The position numbers and the translations under genes are program-made. From positions 1 to 64,000 of the forward strand of contig JAGWYJ010000007.1 in NCBI GenBank assembly GCA_018969425.1: a stretch of DNA of 64,000 nt, read 5' to 3'. Below, one piece after another: positions 27,785 through 36,358 of the stretch (its first letter is position 1; each line of letters begins with the position of its first letter). The notes beneath the pieces were generated by a model that did no database searches, was not told where the DNA came from, and was given only the letters and a program-made list of their open reading frames with translations. This DNA comes from Alphaproteobacteria bacterium (GTDB lineage Bacteria > Pseudomonadota > Alphaproteobacteria > Caulobacterales > Hyphomonadaceae).

Positions 27785-28198
27785 CTATCGGTAGGTGTAG
27801 TGCTTGTGCAGAAAATAGCTTGAAAACGCTGGAGTTGCGACGCCGGCCAGGTGAGCAAACTCGAAGGGATGGAAGGTCCAGCCGGCGTAAGGCAGAACGA
27901 TCCGTGCGAGGATCGAGCTGACAAACCAGGCAAGCGCCAGTCCGATCGCATTGACCTGAGTGAACCGGATCAACCTCCGCCTGAGGGGGGTGTTCGGGTC
28001 CCCGAAAATCACCTTCTGGAACGCCACGAACGCGATCAGCATCCCCACCATGTAGGCGAGCACGACCGCGGCCTCGAAGGGCATCATGATATCGAACAGA
28101 TAGCGGGCGATGAGATTGGCGAACGCCGCAATAGCGCCGATCGCCAGAAAGCGAACAAATTCCCGGAGGCTGGCTCTCTCGGCTTGCGCGGCGGTCAT
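27785..28198 (-). CDS. GtrA-like membrane protein
   Basis: A 137-residue inner-membrane protein with four hydrophobic helices. It opens with the GtrA signature FVRFLAIGAIAAFANLIARYL and has FEAAVVLAYMVGMLIAFVAFQKVIF. GtrA proteins are proposed to help move polyprenyl-phosphate-linked sugars across the inner membrane. Its ATG overlaps the stop of the upstream HAD-UbiA gene as ATGA, a strong hint of coupled function. Confidence 0.9.
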   Translation of the reverse strand: MTAAQAERASLREFVRFLAIGAIAAFANLIARYLFDIMMPFEAAVVLAYMVGMLIAFVAFQKVIFGDPNTPLRRRLIRFTQVNAIGLALAWFVSSILARIVLPYAGWTFHPFEFAHLAGVATPAFSSYFLHKHYTYR

Positions 28199-29778
28199 CT
28201 TCCGGCGGCCAGGCTGTCGAGCACCTGTCGGGAGGGAGCGTCCGTCGCTAAAGGGCTATGCGCCTCGGAGGGGGAGCCGAAGGCGGCGAAGAGGAAGCTG
28301 GCGGCCAGAGCTGCGCCCAGTCCAAGACTTGCAGGGTCCCTGATGGCGAACGTCACCGGATCGTCATCTAGTTGGGCCCGATTGGCGAGAAGCCAGACCC
28401 GCATCAGCCAGATCGACAGAATGAGCGGCGCCATCCAGAGGGCGTCCGGAGCCTGATAGACGCCGGATGGCCAGGCTGAATCGATGAGATAGAGGACGAG
28501 GATGATCGGGCAGGCCGTTGCCGCTGCAAGGCCGAGCGCCAGGGTCAGGGGCGCATCACGGGCCGTATATCCTCGATTGGCGACCTGCGTGTCGCCGGCT
28601 TCGGCCTTTTTCAGCACTTCGACATGGCGCTTGGCGAGCGAGAGGGAGAAGAACAGGAACATCGAAAAGACGATCAGCCATTGGGTGACCGCGACCCCGG
28701 CAAGCGCCCCACCCATGAAGAGGCGAAGGGTGAAGAGGACGCCAAGGAGGAGGGCGTCAAAGAGCGGGATGCGCTTGAGGCTGATCGAATAGGACAGTGT
28801 GATGACGAGATAGGCCGCCATCAGGCTGAAGAAGGCGGGTGAGAGCAGATAGGCCCCGACGAGGCCCGTGATGATCAGAACGGGCGCTGCGACAAATCCC
28901 TGCCAGAGCTTGATGCGTCCTGAGGCGAATGGACGTTTGTTCTTGGAATGGTGGCGACGATCGGCGTTGAGGTCGAGAAGATCGTTGAGAATATAGGTGC
29001 CTGACGCCATCAGCCCGACGAGCGGAAAACCCAGAAGACATCGGATGAACGCTTCAGGCTCGGAGGTCTTGAGGGCAAGGATCGGCGCGACGAAGATCAG
29101 GAGGTTCTTAGCCCACTGATGGAGCCGCATCGCCTTGCGCCATGATCTGAGGTCTCCTCCGGGCCGGTCGAACACAGCGCCGACCTCCGTGCCCTGGGCG
29201 CGGATCGCTGCCGAACGAGCCGTGCCGCCGTCGACATGGGAGGCGAGGCGTGCGGCCGTCCAGACTTTCATGTCGGCGGGACTGTCGCCGATATACTCAA
29301 ATCCGTTGGGATAAGCGGCCTTGAGGCGCGCCGCTTTGTTTCGGCCCTTGTTGTTGACCGTCCCGTCGCTCGCCATGATGCTGGTGAACACGCCGAAATG
29401 GTCGGCGACCGCCTTCACCATGCTTTGATCCGCCGCGGACGCAAGGACGACCTCTCGTCCAGCCTCGCGGGCTTTGCGACAATAGGCGAGAACCTCCTCG
29501 TTCACCGGCAGACGTGTGACGTCGACGTCGGCCGCCTGGCTCAGGCGGGCTTTGATCCGGGCGATCGAGAAGGGCAGAAGAATGAGCTGGAAGAGCGTCC
29601 ACAATGGCCGCACGCGTAATCGATTGGCGATCGCTTCAAACAGAGTGTCGGTTAAAAGGAAAGTCCCGTCGAGATCGACCGCGAGGGGAAGGCCGCCCTG
29701 ACCCGGATCCTGAGCGGGGGACAGTAGGGACTGTGGGGCCGGCTCAGGGGGGGCGGTCAGGTTCATCAGGGCTCTCAT
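28195..29778 (-). CDS. HAD phosphatase-UbiA prenyltransferase fusion (DPPR-synthase-like)
   Basis: A 527-residue two-part protein. Residues about 33-215 form a HAD phosphatase domain, with the nucleophile in AVDLDGTFLLTD (Asp35, Asp37) and YIGDSPADMKVW later. Residues about 225-527 are a UbiA membrane prenyltransferase with multiple helices. Its motif NDLLDLNADRRHHSKNKRP at about 262-280 matches the pattern of mycobacterial DPPR synthase (Rv3806c). By family, the UbiA part would transfer phosphoribose from PRPP to a polyprenyl phosphate, and the HAD part could remove the 5-phosphate. It overlaps the GtrA gene. The lipid-linked pentose is an inference. An ATG four codons downstream is also possible. 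Confidence 0.88.
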   Translation of the reverse strand: MRALMNLTAPPEPAPQSLLSPAQDPGQGGLPLAVDLDGTFLLTDTLFEAIANRLRVRPLWTLFQLILLPFSIARIKARLSQAADVDVTRLPVNEEVLAYCRKAREAGREVVLASAADQSMVKAVADHFGVFTSIMASDGTVNNKGRNKAARLKAAYPNGFEYIGDSPADMKVWTAARLASHVDGGTARSAAIRAQGTEVGAVFDRPGGDLRSWRKAMRLHQWAKNLLIFVAPILALKTSEPEAFIRCLLGFPLVGLMASGTYILNDLLDLNADRRHHSKNKRPFASGRIKLWQGFVAAPVLIITGLVGAYLLSPAFFSLMAAYLVITLSYSISLKRIPLFDALLLGVLFTLRLFMGGALAGVAVTQWLIVFSMFLFFSLSLAKRHVEVLKKAEAGDTQVANRGYTARDAPLTLALGLAAATACPIILVLYLIDSAWPSGVYQAPDALWMAPLILSIWLMRVWLLANRAQLDDDPVTFAIRDPASLGLGAALAASFLFAAFGSPSEAHSPLATDAPSRQVLDSLAAGR

Positions 29779-30013
29779 AATCGGCCAGTGCGCAAAGCCG
29801 GACGTCGACGGCTGAATTTAGTCTAAACTGCTCAAGAGAGCGTTGATCCGGCAACTCCAGACGTTCAATAGGCGACCTTGCAGCCTGCGATCGCCTGTCG
29901 GGAGCGAGGCCGTTCAGGATAGAGGACGAGAAAACGACCGCTCAAAAGGCATGGAGACCTATGGTCTTCAGCTTCGAGAGGGTTCATATGGGCGCGAACC
30001 AAGGAGCATTGCC

Positions 30014-30877
30014 ATGGCGGACGGCGTGGACCTGACCCCCAACCCTATCGTTGAAATCGCCTCAGCCAGGGGCGCTGTTCGGATCGGTCCGGATCAGCCG
30101 GTGGTCTTTATCGCCGGCCCCTGCGCGCTCGAATCTCGCGATCACGCCCTCAAAATGGCCTCGGCGCTGCGGGCGATCGGCGATCGTCTTGGCTGCTCGA
30201 TCATCTACAAGACCTCCTTCGACAAGGCCAATCGCACCAGCGTCAAGTCCTACCGAGGGGTGGGCCTTGAGGACGCCTTGCCGGTCTTCGAGGACGTACG
30301 GGATGCAACCGGTCTTCCGGTGATCACAGACGTCCATCTCCCTGAGCAGTGCGCAATCGCCGCTGAGGCGGTCGATATCCTTCAGATCCCGGCCTTCCTG
30401 TGCCGGCAGACAGATCTTCTGGTCGCCGCAGCGGAGACCGGTCGCGTCGTGAACGTCAAGAAGGGTCAGTTCCTGGCGCCCTGGGACATGAAGAATGTGG
30501 TGCAAAAGCTGGTCGCCTCTGGCTGTCGGGACGTGCTGGTGACGGAACGCGGCGTATCATTTGGATACAACACGCTGGTGTCTGACATGCGCGCCCTGCC
30601 TGAGCTGGCGGCGACGGGCGCGCCGGTCGTTTTCGACGCAACCCATTCAGTCCAGCAACCAGGCGGGCAGGGGGCGACCTCGGGCGGCCAGAGACAGTTT
30701 GTTCCCGTTCTGGCTCGTGCGGCCGCAGCGGTGGGCGTCAGCGCGGTGTTTATTGAAACCCATGAGGCGCCGGACCGTGCGCCTTCGGACGGTCCCAACA
30801 TGGTGCCTCTCGATCAGCTCGAGGAATTGATGAGGCAGATCATGGCGTTTGACCGTCTCGCGAAGTCCTTCATCTGA
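30014..30877 (+). CDS. kdsA: 3-deoxy-8-phosphooctulonate synthase
   Basis: A 287-residue aldolase-type enzyme joining arabinose-5-phosphate and PEP to Kdo-8-phosphate. Marks are [60 protein letters not shown] and [12 protein letters not shown]. The Cys of IAGPC and the loop residues are as in other KdsA. The start at 30014 has AAGGAG at 30001-30006; the frame is open 57 codons further upstream but gives an atypical N-terminus. It heads a kds operon. Confidence 0.97.
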   Translation: MADGVDLTPNPIVEIASARGAVRIGPDQPVVFIAGPCALESRDHALKMASALRAIGDRLGCSIIYKTSFDKANRTSVKSYRGVGLEDALPVFEDVRDATGLPVITDVHLPEQCAIAAEAVDILQIPAFLCRQTDLLVAAAETGRVVNVKKGQFLAPWDMKNVVQKLVASGCRDVLVTERGVSFGYNTLVSDMRALPELAATGAPVVFDATHSVQQPGGQGATSGGQRQFVPVLARAAAAVGVSAVFIETHEAPDRAPSDGPNMVPLDQLEELMRQIMAFDRLAKSFI

Positions 30878-30953
30878 GACGTCGATCGGTCTGCAGGCCT
30901 CTGAAGGTCGGGCGGCCTGCGACAGACCACGACAGTGTTTGGGTTCAAGAGCC

Positions 30954-31919
30954 ATGTCGATGACGGATCAATCTGACATACTGACCGCCCGCAGGGTGCT
31001 GGCGCTTGAGGCGGAGGCTCTCGGCGCATTGGCTGCCTCTCTCGACGCCTCCTTCGTGAAAGCGGTTGAGGCCATGCTCTCCGCCAGGGGGCGGGTCATC
31101 CTGACCGGAGTGGGCAAGTCCGGCCATGTCGCCCGGAAGATCGCCGCAACCCTCGCCTCCACCGGAACGCCCTCTCACTTTGTCCATCCGACCGAAGCCA
31201 GCCACGGCGATCTGGGAATGATTTCAACGGACGACGTGGTCCTGGCGCTTTCGAAATCCGGTGAGACGTCCGAGCTTTCGGATCTCCTTCATTATACCCG
31301 GCGGTTCGGCATCCCCCTGATCGCGGTGACGACCAGAGCAGAGAGCGCGCTTGGCCGCGCTGGCGATGTCGCCCTGATCCTGCCGGATGCGCCCGAAGCG
31401 TGCGGGGAGACCCAGGCGCCGACGACCTCGACCACTTTGATGATCGCCCTTGGCGATGCGCTCGCCGTCGCTCTTCTCGAGCGGCGGGGGTTTAAGGCGG
31501 ATCGCTTCAAGGTCTTTCATCCGGGCGGCAAGCTGGGAGCCATGCTGACGACCGCCTCGGACGTCATGCATGGAGGTGAGGAACTCCCGCTGGTGAAGCT
31601 TGGAACGCCCTTTCGCGAGGGCGTTGCGCAGATGTCGCAAAAGGGATTTGGGATATTGGGGGTGGTGGATGTGATCGGCCACCTCAAAGGCGTGGTCACC
31701 GATGGCGACCTCAGACGATACATCGCCTCGGGCGCTCTGGCCGAATGTATCGAGGATGTGATGACCCGCAATCCGTTCACGGTGGAGCCGGACACGCTGG
31801 CGCCGAGCGTGTTGCGGACCATGAACGAGCGAAAGATCACCCAGGTCTTTGTCGTCTCCGCGTCCTTTCCGGTCGGCCTTGTTCACCTCCACGACCTCCT
31901 GCGGGCCGGCGTCGCGTGA
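30954..31919 (+). CDS. kdsD: Arabinose-5-phosphate isomerase (KdsD/KpsF type)
   Basis: A 321-residue sugar isomerase converting ribulose-5-phosphate to arabinose-5-phosphate for Kdo synthesis. An N-terminal SIS domain (GRVILTGVGKSGHVARKIAATLASTG; HGDLGMISTDD; ALSKSGETSEL) is followed by two CBS domains, ending MTRNPFTVEPDTLAP. It starts 76 bases after kdsA. The chosen ATG has no strong ribosome-binding site; another ATG two codons later is equally possible. Confidence 0.95.
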   Translation: MSMTDQSDILTARRVLALEAEALGALAASLDASFVKAVEAMLSARGRVILTGVGKSGHVARKIAATLASTGTPSHFVHPTEASHGDLGMISTDDVVLALSKSGETSELSDLLHYTRRFGIPLIAVTTRAESALGRAGDVALILPDAPEACGETQAPTTSTTLMIALGDALAVALLERRGFKADRFKVFHPGGKLGAMLTTASDVMHGGEELPLVKLGTPFREGVAQMSQKGFGILGVVDVIGHLKGVVTDGDLRRYIASGALAECIEDVMTRNPFTVEPDTLAPSVLRTMNERKITQVFVVSASFPVGLVHLHDLLRAGVA

Positions 31920-31945
31920 GGGTTTATGAGAGGGAGGATCCTGTC

Positions 31946-32746
31946 GTGAACGTCCTGATCGTCATACCCGCCCGCTGGAAGTCCACCCGCTTTCCAGGAA
32001 AGCCCCTGCATCCGATCGCCGGGATCTCGATGCTCGCGCGTACGGCGGATGTCGCAAAAAAGGCCGGGGCGGCGTGCGGAGCTCGCGTGGTGTGTGCGAC
32101 CGATGACGATCGCATTCTGGATCATGCCCGCTCCATCGGCCTCGAGGCCGTGATGACCGACCCGGACCTCGCCTCGGGGACGGACAGGGCGCGCGCCGCG
32201 GCGGATCTTGTGGCCCCGGAGGCGGAGTTCATCGTCAATCTGCAGGGAGATGCCCCTTTCACGCCCGTCAGCCATGTCTCGGCGCTGATCGGGGCCGCCG
32301 GCGAAGCGGATGTGGTGACCCCTGTTGTTGCTTTGACCTGGAAGGCGCTGGACGATCTGCGCGAACGCAAGAAGACGACGCCCTTTTCGGGGACGACCTG
32401 CATCCGCGGCGAGAGCGGGCGCGCCCTCTGGTTTTCAAAAACGATTCTTCCCGCCATCAGGTCGGAGGCGGGTTTGAGGGCCGCCTCCGACCTCTCGCCG
32501 GTTCTCCAGCATATCGGTCTTTACGGTTACTCCCGCTCAGCGCTGGAGGTGATCTCCGTCCTGCCGTTGTCCCGCTACGAAGGGCTTGAGGGTCTCGAGC
32601 AGCTGAGATTTCTCGAAAACGGCCTCAGCGTTCAGGCGGTGCTTGTCGATGCGCCGGAGCTTGCGATCTCGGGCATCGACACTCCCGAGGATGCAGCCCT
32701 GGCTGAGCGCCTCCTTACGACCCACGGCGATCCGTTTCGCCGATGA
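31946..32746 (+). CDS. kdsB: CMP-Kdo synthetase
   Basis: A 266-residue cytidylyltransferase that activates Kdo as CMP-Kdo. The N-terminus VIPARWKSTRFPGKPLHPI is the nucleotide-binding signature; VNLQGDAPF and SDLSPVLQHIGLYGYSR follow. GDAPF replaces the more usual GDEP(L/F) at the metal-binding step, a notable change. The start is GTG at 31946, with AGGGAGGA at 31930-31937; no in-frame ATG is suitable. Its TGA overlaps the next ATG by four bases. Confidence 0.94.
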   Translation: MNVLIVIPARWKSTRFPGKPLHPIAGISMLARTADVAKKAGAACGARVVCATDDDRILDHARSIGLEAVMTDPDLASGTDRARAAADLVAPEAEFIVNLQGDAPFTPVSHVSALIGAAGEADVVTPVVALTWKALDDLRERKKTTPFSGTTCIRGESGRALWFSKTILPAIRSEAGLRAASDLSPVLQHIGLYGYSRSALEVISVLPLSRYEGLEGLEQLRFLENGLSVQAVLVDAPELAISGIDTPEDAALAERLLTTHGDPFRR

Positions 32747-33339
32747 ACGCAGACATTTACATTGTCCGCCACGGCAACACGTTCGACCCGGGAGACACGC
32801 TTCTCAGGGTCGGGGCGAGGACTGATCTGGCTTTGTCCGTGTCAGGGTGCGAGCAGGCCGACCGACTGGGCCGACATTTCCGTGAGAAGGACATTGTGTT
32901 CTCTTCAATCCGGACAGGCCCCCTTCGACGGACCCGCGAGACGACAGACCGTATCGGCGCTTACCAGAGATCACTCGCAGAAATCCGCATTGAGCCGTTT
33001 CTGAAGGAGATTGATTACGGCCCGGATGAAGGGGTGGCGGAGAGCGAGGTGCTGGCCCGGATTGGACCGGCGGGGCTTCAGGCGTGGGAAGAGGCCGGCC
33101 GGCCGCCTCCGGGCTGGATCGTAGATCCGCCGGCGCTGGAGGCATCCTGGCGGTCTTTGTTCGAGCATCTTCAATCATCCCCGGGCGCTCATCTGGTCGT
33201 CACCTCCAACGGGATTGCCCGATTTGCGCGTTCGGTCATCGGAGATAGGGGGCCAGGAAAACTCTCAACCGGCGGCTATGGCGTGATCCGCCTCAGTGCG
33301 GGCGGGCCGGAGGCCCTCTGCTGGAATGAGCGCCCCTGA
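32743..33339 (+). CDS. Histidine-phosphatase-family protein with altered second histidine
   Basis: A 198-residue homologue of the phosphoglycerate-mutase/histidine-phosphatase superfamily. The first catalytic motif is intact (Arg9-His10-Gly11, IVRHGNT), as are Arg62 in LRRTRET and the acid near 89 in LKEIDYGPDEG. The second conserved His, normally in a 'VSHGG'-like motif, is Asn156 here (VVTSNGIARF). It is translationally coupled to kdsB by an ATGA overlap. No KdsC-type HAD phosphatase stands in the kds operon, so a role on Kdo-8-phosphate is conceivable but unproven. Confidence 0.85.
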   Translation: MNADIYIVRHGNTFDPGDTLLRVGARTDLALSVSGCEQADRLGRHFREKDIVFSSIRTGPLRRTRETTDRIGAYQRSLAEIRIEPFLKEIDYGPDEGVAESEVLARIGPAGLQAWEEAGRPPPGWIVDPPALEASWRSLFEHLQSSPGAHLVVTSNGIARFARSVIGDRGPGKLSTGGYGVIRLSAGGPEALCWNERP

Positions 33340-33448
33340 GGGGGGACGTGCGTTACAGAATGAAGCGTAAGGTGATTTGCCCGGACGGGGGAGGCTGAGC
33401 GATGGAGAGAGCTCGGCGGCCAGGCAGAGGAAGAGGCGGAGCTTTGAG

Positions 33449-34600
33449 ATGAACTTCATCGACCTTCAGGCGCAACGGGCCCGCATCGCTCCGGAGATTG
33501 ACGCCGCCATCGGGCGCGTTTTGTCGACCTGCGGGTTCATCATGGGGCCTGAGGTTGTAAACTTCGAGGCGGCTCTGGCCTCGTTCGCCGGGGCCAGGCA
33601 TGCTCTTGCCTGTGCGAACGGAACCGATGCGCTTCTCATCCCCCTGCGCGCCTGGGACATTGGCCCGGGGGATGCGGTTTTTGTGCCTTCTTTCACCTTT
33701 GTCGCGTCCGCCGAGGTCGCGCCCCTCGTGGGAGCAAGCCCGGTTTTTGTCGACGTGCTGCCGGATACCTACAATATGGATCCCGAAAGCCTTGAGGCCG
33801 CGATTCTGGCGGTCAAGGCGGCTGGAGAGCTGACGCCGCGGGCGATCATTGCGGTCGATCTATTCGGCCAGCCAGCGGATTATCCGGCGATCTCAGAGAT
33901 TGCAAAGCGCCACGGTCTGAAGCTGATCGCCGACCAGGCTCAGGGTTTCGGATGCACGCTGAACGGCCGCCAGCCGCTGGACTGGGCCGATGTGGCGACA
34001 GCGTCCTTTTTCCCGGCGAAGCCTCTCGGTTGCTACGGCGACGGAGGGGCCGTTCTCACCAATGACCCATCGCTGGCAGGCCTTGTGGACTCCATCCGAA
34101 TTCATGGAAAGGCGAGCGCTGAGGACATGGCGGCGCGCCGCTATGACAATGATCCGCGCTATCTCAACATGCGCGTCGGGGTCAATTCGAGGCTCGATGC
34201 TCTTCAGGCGGCGATACTTGTCGAGAAGCTGAAGATATACCCCGACGAGCTTGTTCGTCGTGACGCGATTGCCCGACGGTACTCTGAACGTCTTGCGCCT
34301 TATGTGCGGCAGGTTCCAAAGGTGATCGCCGGAGGGTTTTCGAACTGGGCCCAGTACACGATCGAGCATGACGCTCGTGACGCCCTGTGCGCCCATCTCA
34401 AGACGAAGGGCGTTCCGACGGCGATCTATTATCCGATCCCGATCCACATGCAGGATGTCTACAGCCGCTATTCTCGCGCGCCGGGAGGGCTGCCCGTGAC
34501 GGAGGCCGTGAGATCTCGTGTTGTGTCCCTGCCCATGCATCCCTACCTCTCGGAGCAGGATCAGGATCGGGTCGTGGAGGCGATTGCCTCCTTTAGCTAG
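33449..34600 (+). CDS. DegT/DnrJ/EryC1/StrS-family sugar aminotransferase
   Basis: A 383-residue PLP aminotransferase. The PLP lysine is Lys191 in FFPAKPLGCYGDGG; Asp162 in IADQAQGFGC contacts the PLP nitrogen; FIDLQAQRARI opens the protein as in the WbpE/WlbC group, which aminates keto sugars attached to UDP. The expected product is an aminated nucleotide sugar for surface glycan. The start has GAGGCGGAG upstream. It follows the kds genes after 109 bases. No partner oxidase or acetyltransferase of the WbpE pathway is nearby. Confidence 0.9.
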   Translation: MNFIDLQAQRARIAPEIDAAIGRVLSTCGFIMGPEVVNFEAALASFAGARHALACANGTDALLIPLRAWDIGPGDAVFVPSFTFVASAEVAPLVGASPVFVDVLPDTYNMDPESLEAAILAVKAAGELTPRAIIAVDLFGQPADYPAISEIAKRHGLKLIADQAQGFGCTLNGRQPLDWADVATASFFPAKPLGCYGDGGAVLTNDPSLAGLVDSIRIHGKASAEDMAARRYDNDPRYLNMRVGVNSRLDALQAAILVEKLKIYPDELVRRDAIARRYSERLAPYVRQVPKVIAGGFSNWAQYTIEHDARDALCAHLKTKGVPTAIYYPIPIHMQDVYSRYSRAPGGLPVTEAVRSRVVSLPMHPYLSEQDQDRVVEAIASFS

Positions 34601-34680
34601 CGTCCACCCCTCTGTCATATCTCATAGGGGCGGTGACGGCTGGTCTGCGATCACACCATCGCCCTTTCAGGTGAGAGAGA

Positions 34681-35298
34681 TCAGTCGTCGGTCGCCGGGG
34701 GTGTCTCTCCTTTAACGCCGACGGTGCGGATCCGGATCGAACGGACTTCCATCGATCGCCTTTTGTCAGGGGCCACGGGACGTATCCCTATGAAGTCATA
34801 GCCTTCGCTGTCGCCTCGCGGCGGCACGCTCCAGACGAACGTGTAGGGCGCAAACTCTGCGGTTAAGGGGAAGGTTCGCCATCCGCTTTCCTCGCCGGCT
34901 CGCGCCATATAGGCGGCCTCGAACTGGCTCGCCCCAAATTCTCCGGCGGCGCGTGCCTCAATCGCGACCTCGACCTCCCGGTTCTCGAAGGCGTATTCAA
35001 GGTCTTCGGCCAGGACAAGATGGGGGCCTGAGCGCGGGTCGTCATAGGTCTGCTCTGCGAGGCGGTTAATCCGCAGGAGAACGCCCTCTCCTGCCGAGCC
35101 AGGCTCGAAAGTTAGTCCCCCAGTCTCCCCCGGAAGGAAGCGGTGAAGTTCTTCACCGGCAGCCAGAACGTCTTCAGCATTCCGCCCGCCTCCGCTAAGC
35201 GGGCCGGTAGGAGGTCTTTCCGCGAAGGGGTCGAGGGCCAGGAATACGAAGGCCGCTGCGATCAGCAGCGCCATCGGAAAGAAAAGACGGTCGGACAT
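34681..35298 (-). CDS. Membrane-anchored protein of unknown function
   Basis: A 205-residue protein with one N-terminal hydrophobic segment (about 5-22, FFPMALLIAAAFVFLAL) and a soluble remainder probably in the periplasm. Residues 60-200 look beta-rich (LVLAEDLEYAFENREVEVAIEARA, FAPYTFVWSVPP, VRSIRIRTVG), and the pattern resembles jelly-roll carbohydrate-binding modules, but I cannot assign a family. Its position at the end of the glycan island fits such a role only weakly. It points toward the aminotransferase gene. Confidence 0.68.
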   Translation of the reverse strand: MSDRLFFPMALLIAAAFVFLALDPFAERPPTGPLSGGGRNAEDVLAAGEELHRFLPGETGGLTFEPGSAGEGVLLRINRLAEQTYDDPRSGPHLVLAEDLEYAFENREVEVAIEARAAGEFGASQFEAAYMARAGEESGWRTFPLTAEFAPYTFVWSVPPRGDSEGYDFIGIRPVAPDKRRSMEVRSIRIRTVGVKGETPPATDD

Positions 35299-35447
35299 CG
35301 AAAAATGGCCTTCAGGCGATGGATCCCATCCCTAACCAGCTGGAACTCGATGGGAAAGCGTCAGTTGCTGAAGATCCTGCCGACGCCTGTAACAATCCGT
35401 CAATTCTCTTTTGCAAAGAGGGGGTAGGGTTGGAAGGAATGTCACGT

Positions 35448-35918
35448 ATGGTCGTGGACGCACGCATTGATGCAAAGACCCTAAAGGCCGCCAACATCAA
35501 TTCGGCGACCTATCTCGCGACCGATTATCTGAACCATTACAATGAAGTGGCCATGCTGGTCGGCATGCTCGGCGACATGCCTGACATGTGCGACCTGATC
35601 ATCGAATGGCAGCCTATCTCCTACGCTGAGCATTTCCGGCAGACAGCCTTCAGCGACAAGGAACTGGCGATCGCCGCCTTCGAGCAGGCCCCGGCAGATG
35701 TGCTCGCCCGCTTCAGGGCCGCCTGCAACGAGGTGGAAGAGGCGATTTATGAGGTCCAGCGCCAGCTCAGGGCGGCGCCGGAGAAGGCGGCTCGCGTCGC
35801 TGTTTACGGTCAGGAGATCTTCGAGCTGATCAGTCTCGTTGGCGGAGTGATCAACGGCGAAGGCGAGCGGGCGATCGACGACGGCGCCCAGGCGGACGTC
35901 GACGCCCTCTTCGCCTGA
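35448..35918 (+). CDS. Hypothetical cytosolic helical protein
   Basis: A 156-residue protein without signal or membrane segment, largely helical by eye. It begins MVVDARIDAKTLKAANINSATYLATDYLNHYNEV and has a negatively charged middle and AARVAVYGQEIFELISLVGGVIN near the end. An ATG three codons upstream abuts GGAAGGA too closely, so 35448 is preferred. I do not recognise the family. Good base composition and ribosome-binding site support a real gene. Confidence 0.72.
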   Translation: MVVDARIDAKTLKAANINSATYLATDYLNHYNEVAMLVGMLGDMPDMCDLIIEWQPISYAEHFRQTAFSDKELAIAAFEQAPADVLARFRAACNEVEEAIYEVQRQLRAAPEKAARVAVYGQEIFELISLVGGVINGEGERAIDDGAQADVDALFA

Positions 35919-36034
35919 TAATTCGCTCCCATACCGGCTTTCCAGTCCTCTGCGGATCCCGCGCTCTTGATCTCCATCCCGCAAACGGGGAGGGTGGTCT
36001 GAACCCGTCGAACAGGGTTCGGAGACGCGGCGTG

Positions 36035-36340
36035 ATGAGCGGGATCAGAATCGCAAGGACGACGGGTCCTGAGGGCGGACGCTACGCAGCTCTTGTCGAC
36101 GGTCATGAATGCGAGCTGACCTATCGTCTCGATAGGGCGGGCGGTCATCCGGTCATGGCTATCGACCGGACTTATGTGGACAAGTCTTTGTCGGGACGCG
36201 GCGTCGGTCTGGCCTTGCTGGAGCGCGCTGTGGCGGACGCCCGCGATGAGGGATTGTTGATTGATCCGAGATGCTCCTTTGTTCGCGCCCAGATGGCCCG
36301 CAGGCCCGAGTGGAGCATGTGTCTTGCCCGCTCCCTCTGA
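36035..36340 (+). CDS. Small GNAT-like N-acetyltransferase (YidJ/CG type)
   Basis: A 101-residue protein of the short GNAT-related family (Acetyltransf_CG, YjdJ-like). Marks are RYAALVDGHECELTYRL, IDRTYVDKSLSGRGVGLALLERAVADAR for acetyl-CoA binding, and the terminal IDPRCSFVRAQMARRPEW. The substrate is unknown. A GTG immediately precedes the ATG and could be used. GGAGACGCGG lies upstream. It is followed by the YcgN-family gene after 18 bases. Confidence 0.88.
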   Translation: MSGIRIARTTGPEGGRYAALVDGHECELTYRLDRAGGHPVMAIDRTYVDKSLSGRGVGLALLERAVADARDEGLLIDPRCSFVRAQMARRPEWSMCLARSL

Positions 36341-36358
36341 GATGACGGTGTATGTTCT

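Noticed and set aside
33449-34600. Aminotransferase as KdnA for 8-amino-Kdo
   Set aside because: Location beside kdsB made this attractive, but the PLP-lysine region FFPAKPLGCYGDGG and the opening FIDLQAQRARI follow the WbpE/WlbC type, and no KdnB-like alcohol dehydrogenase is near.
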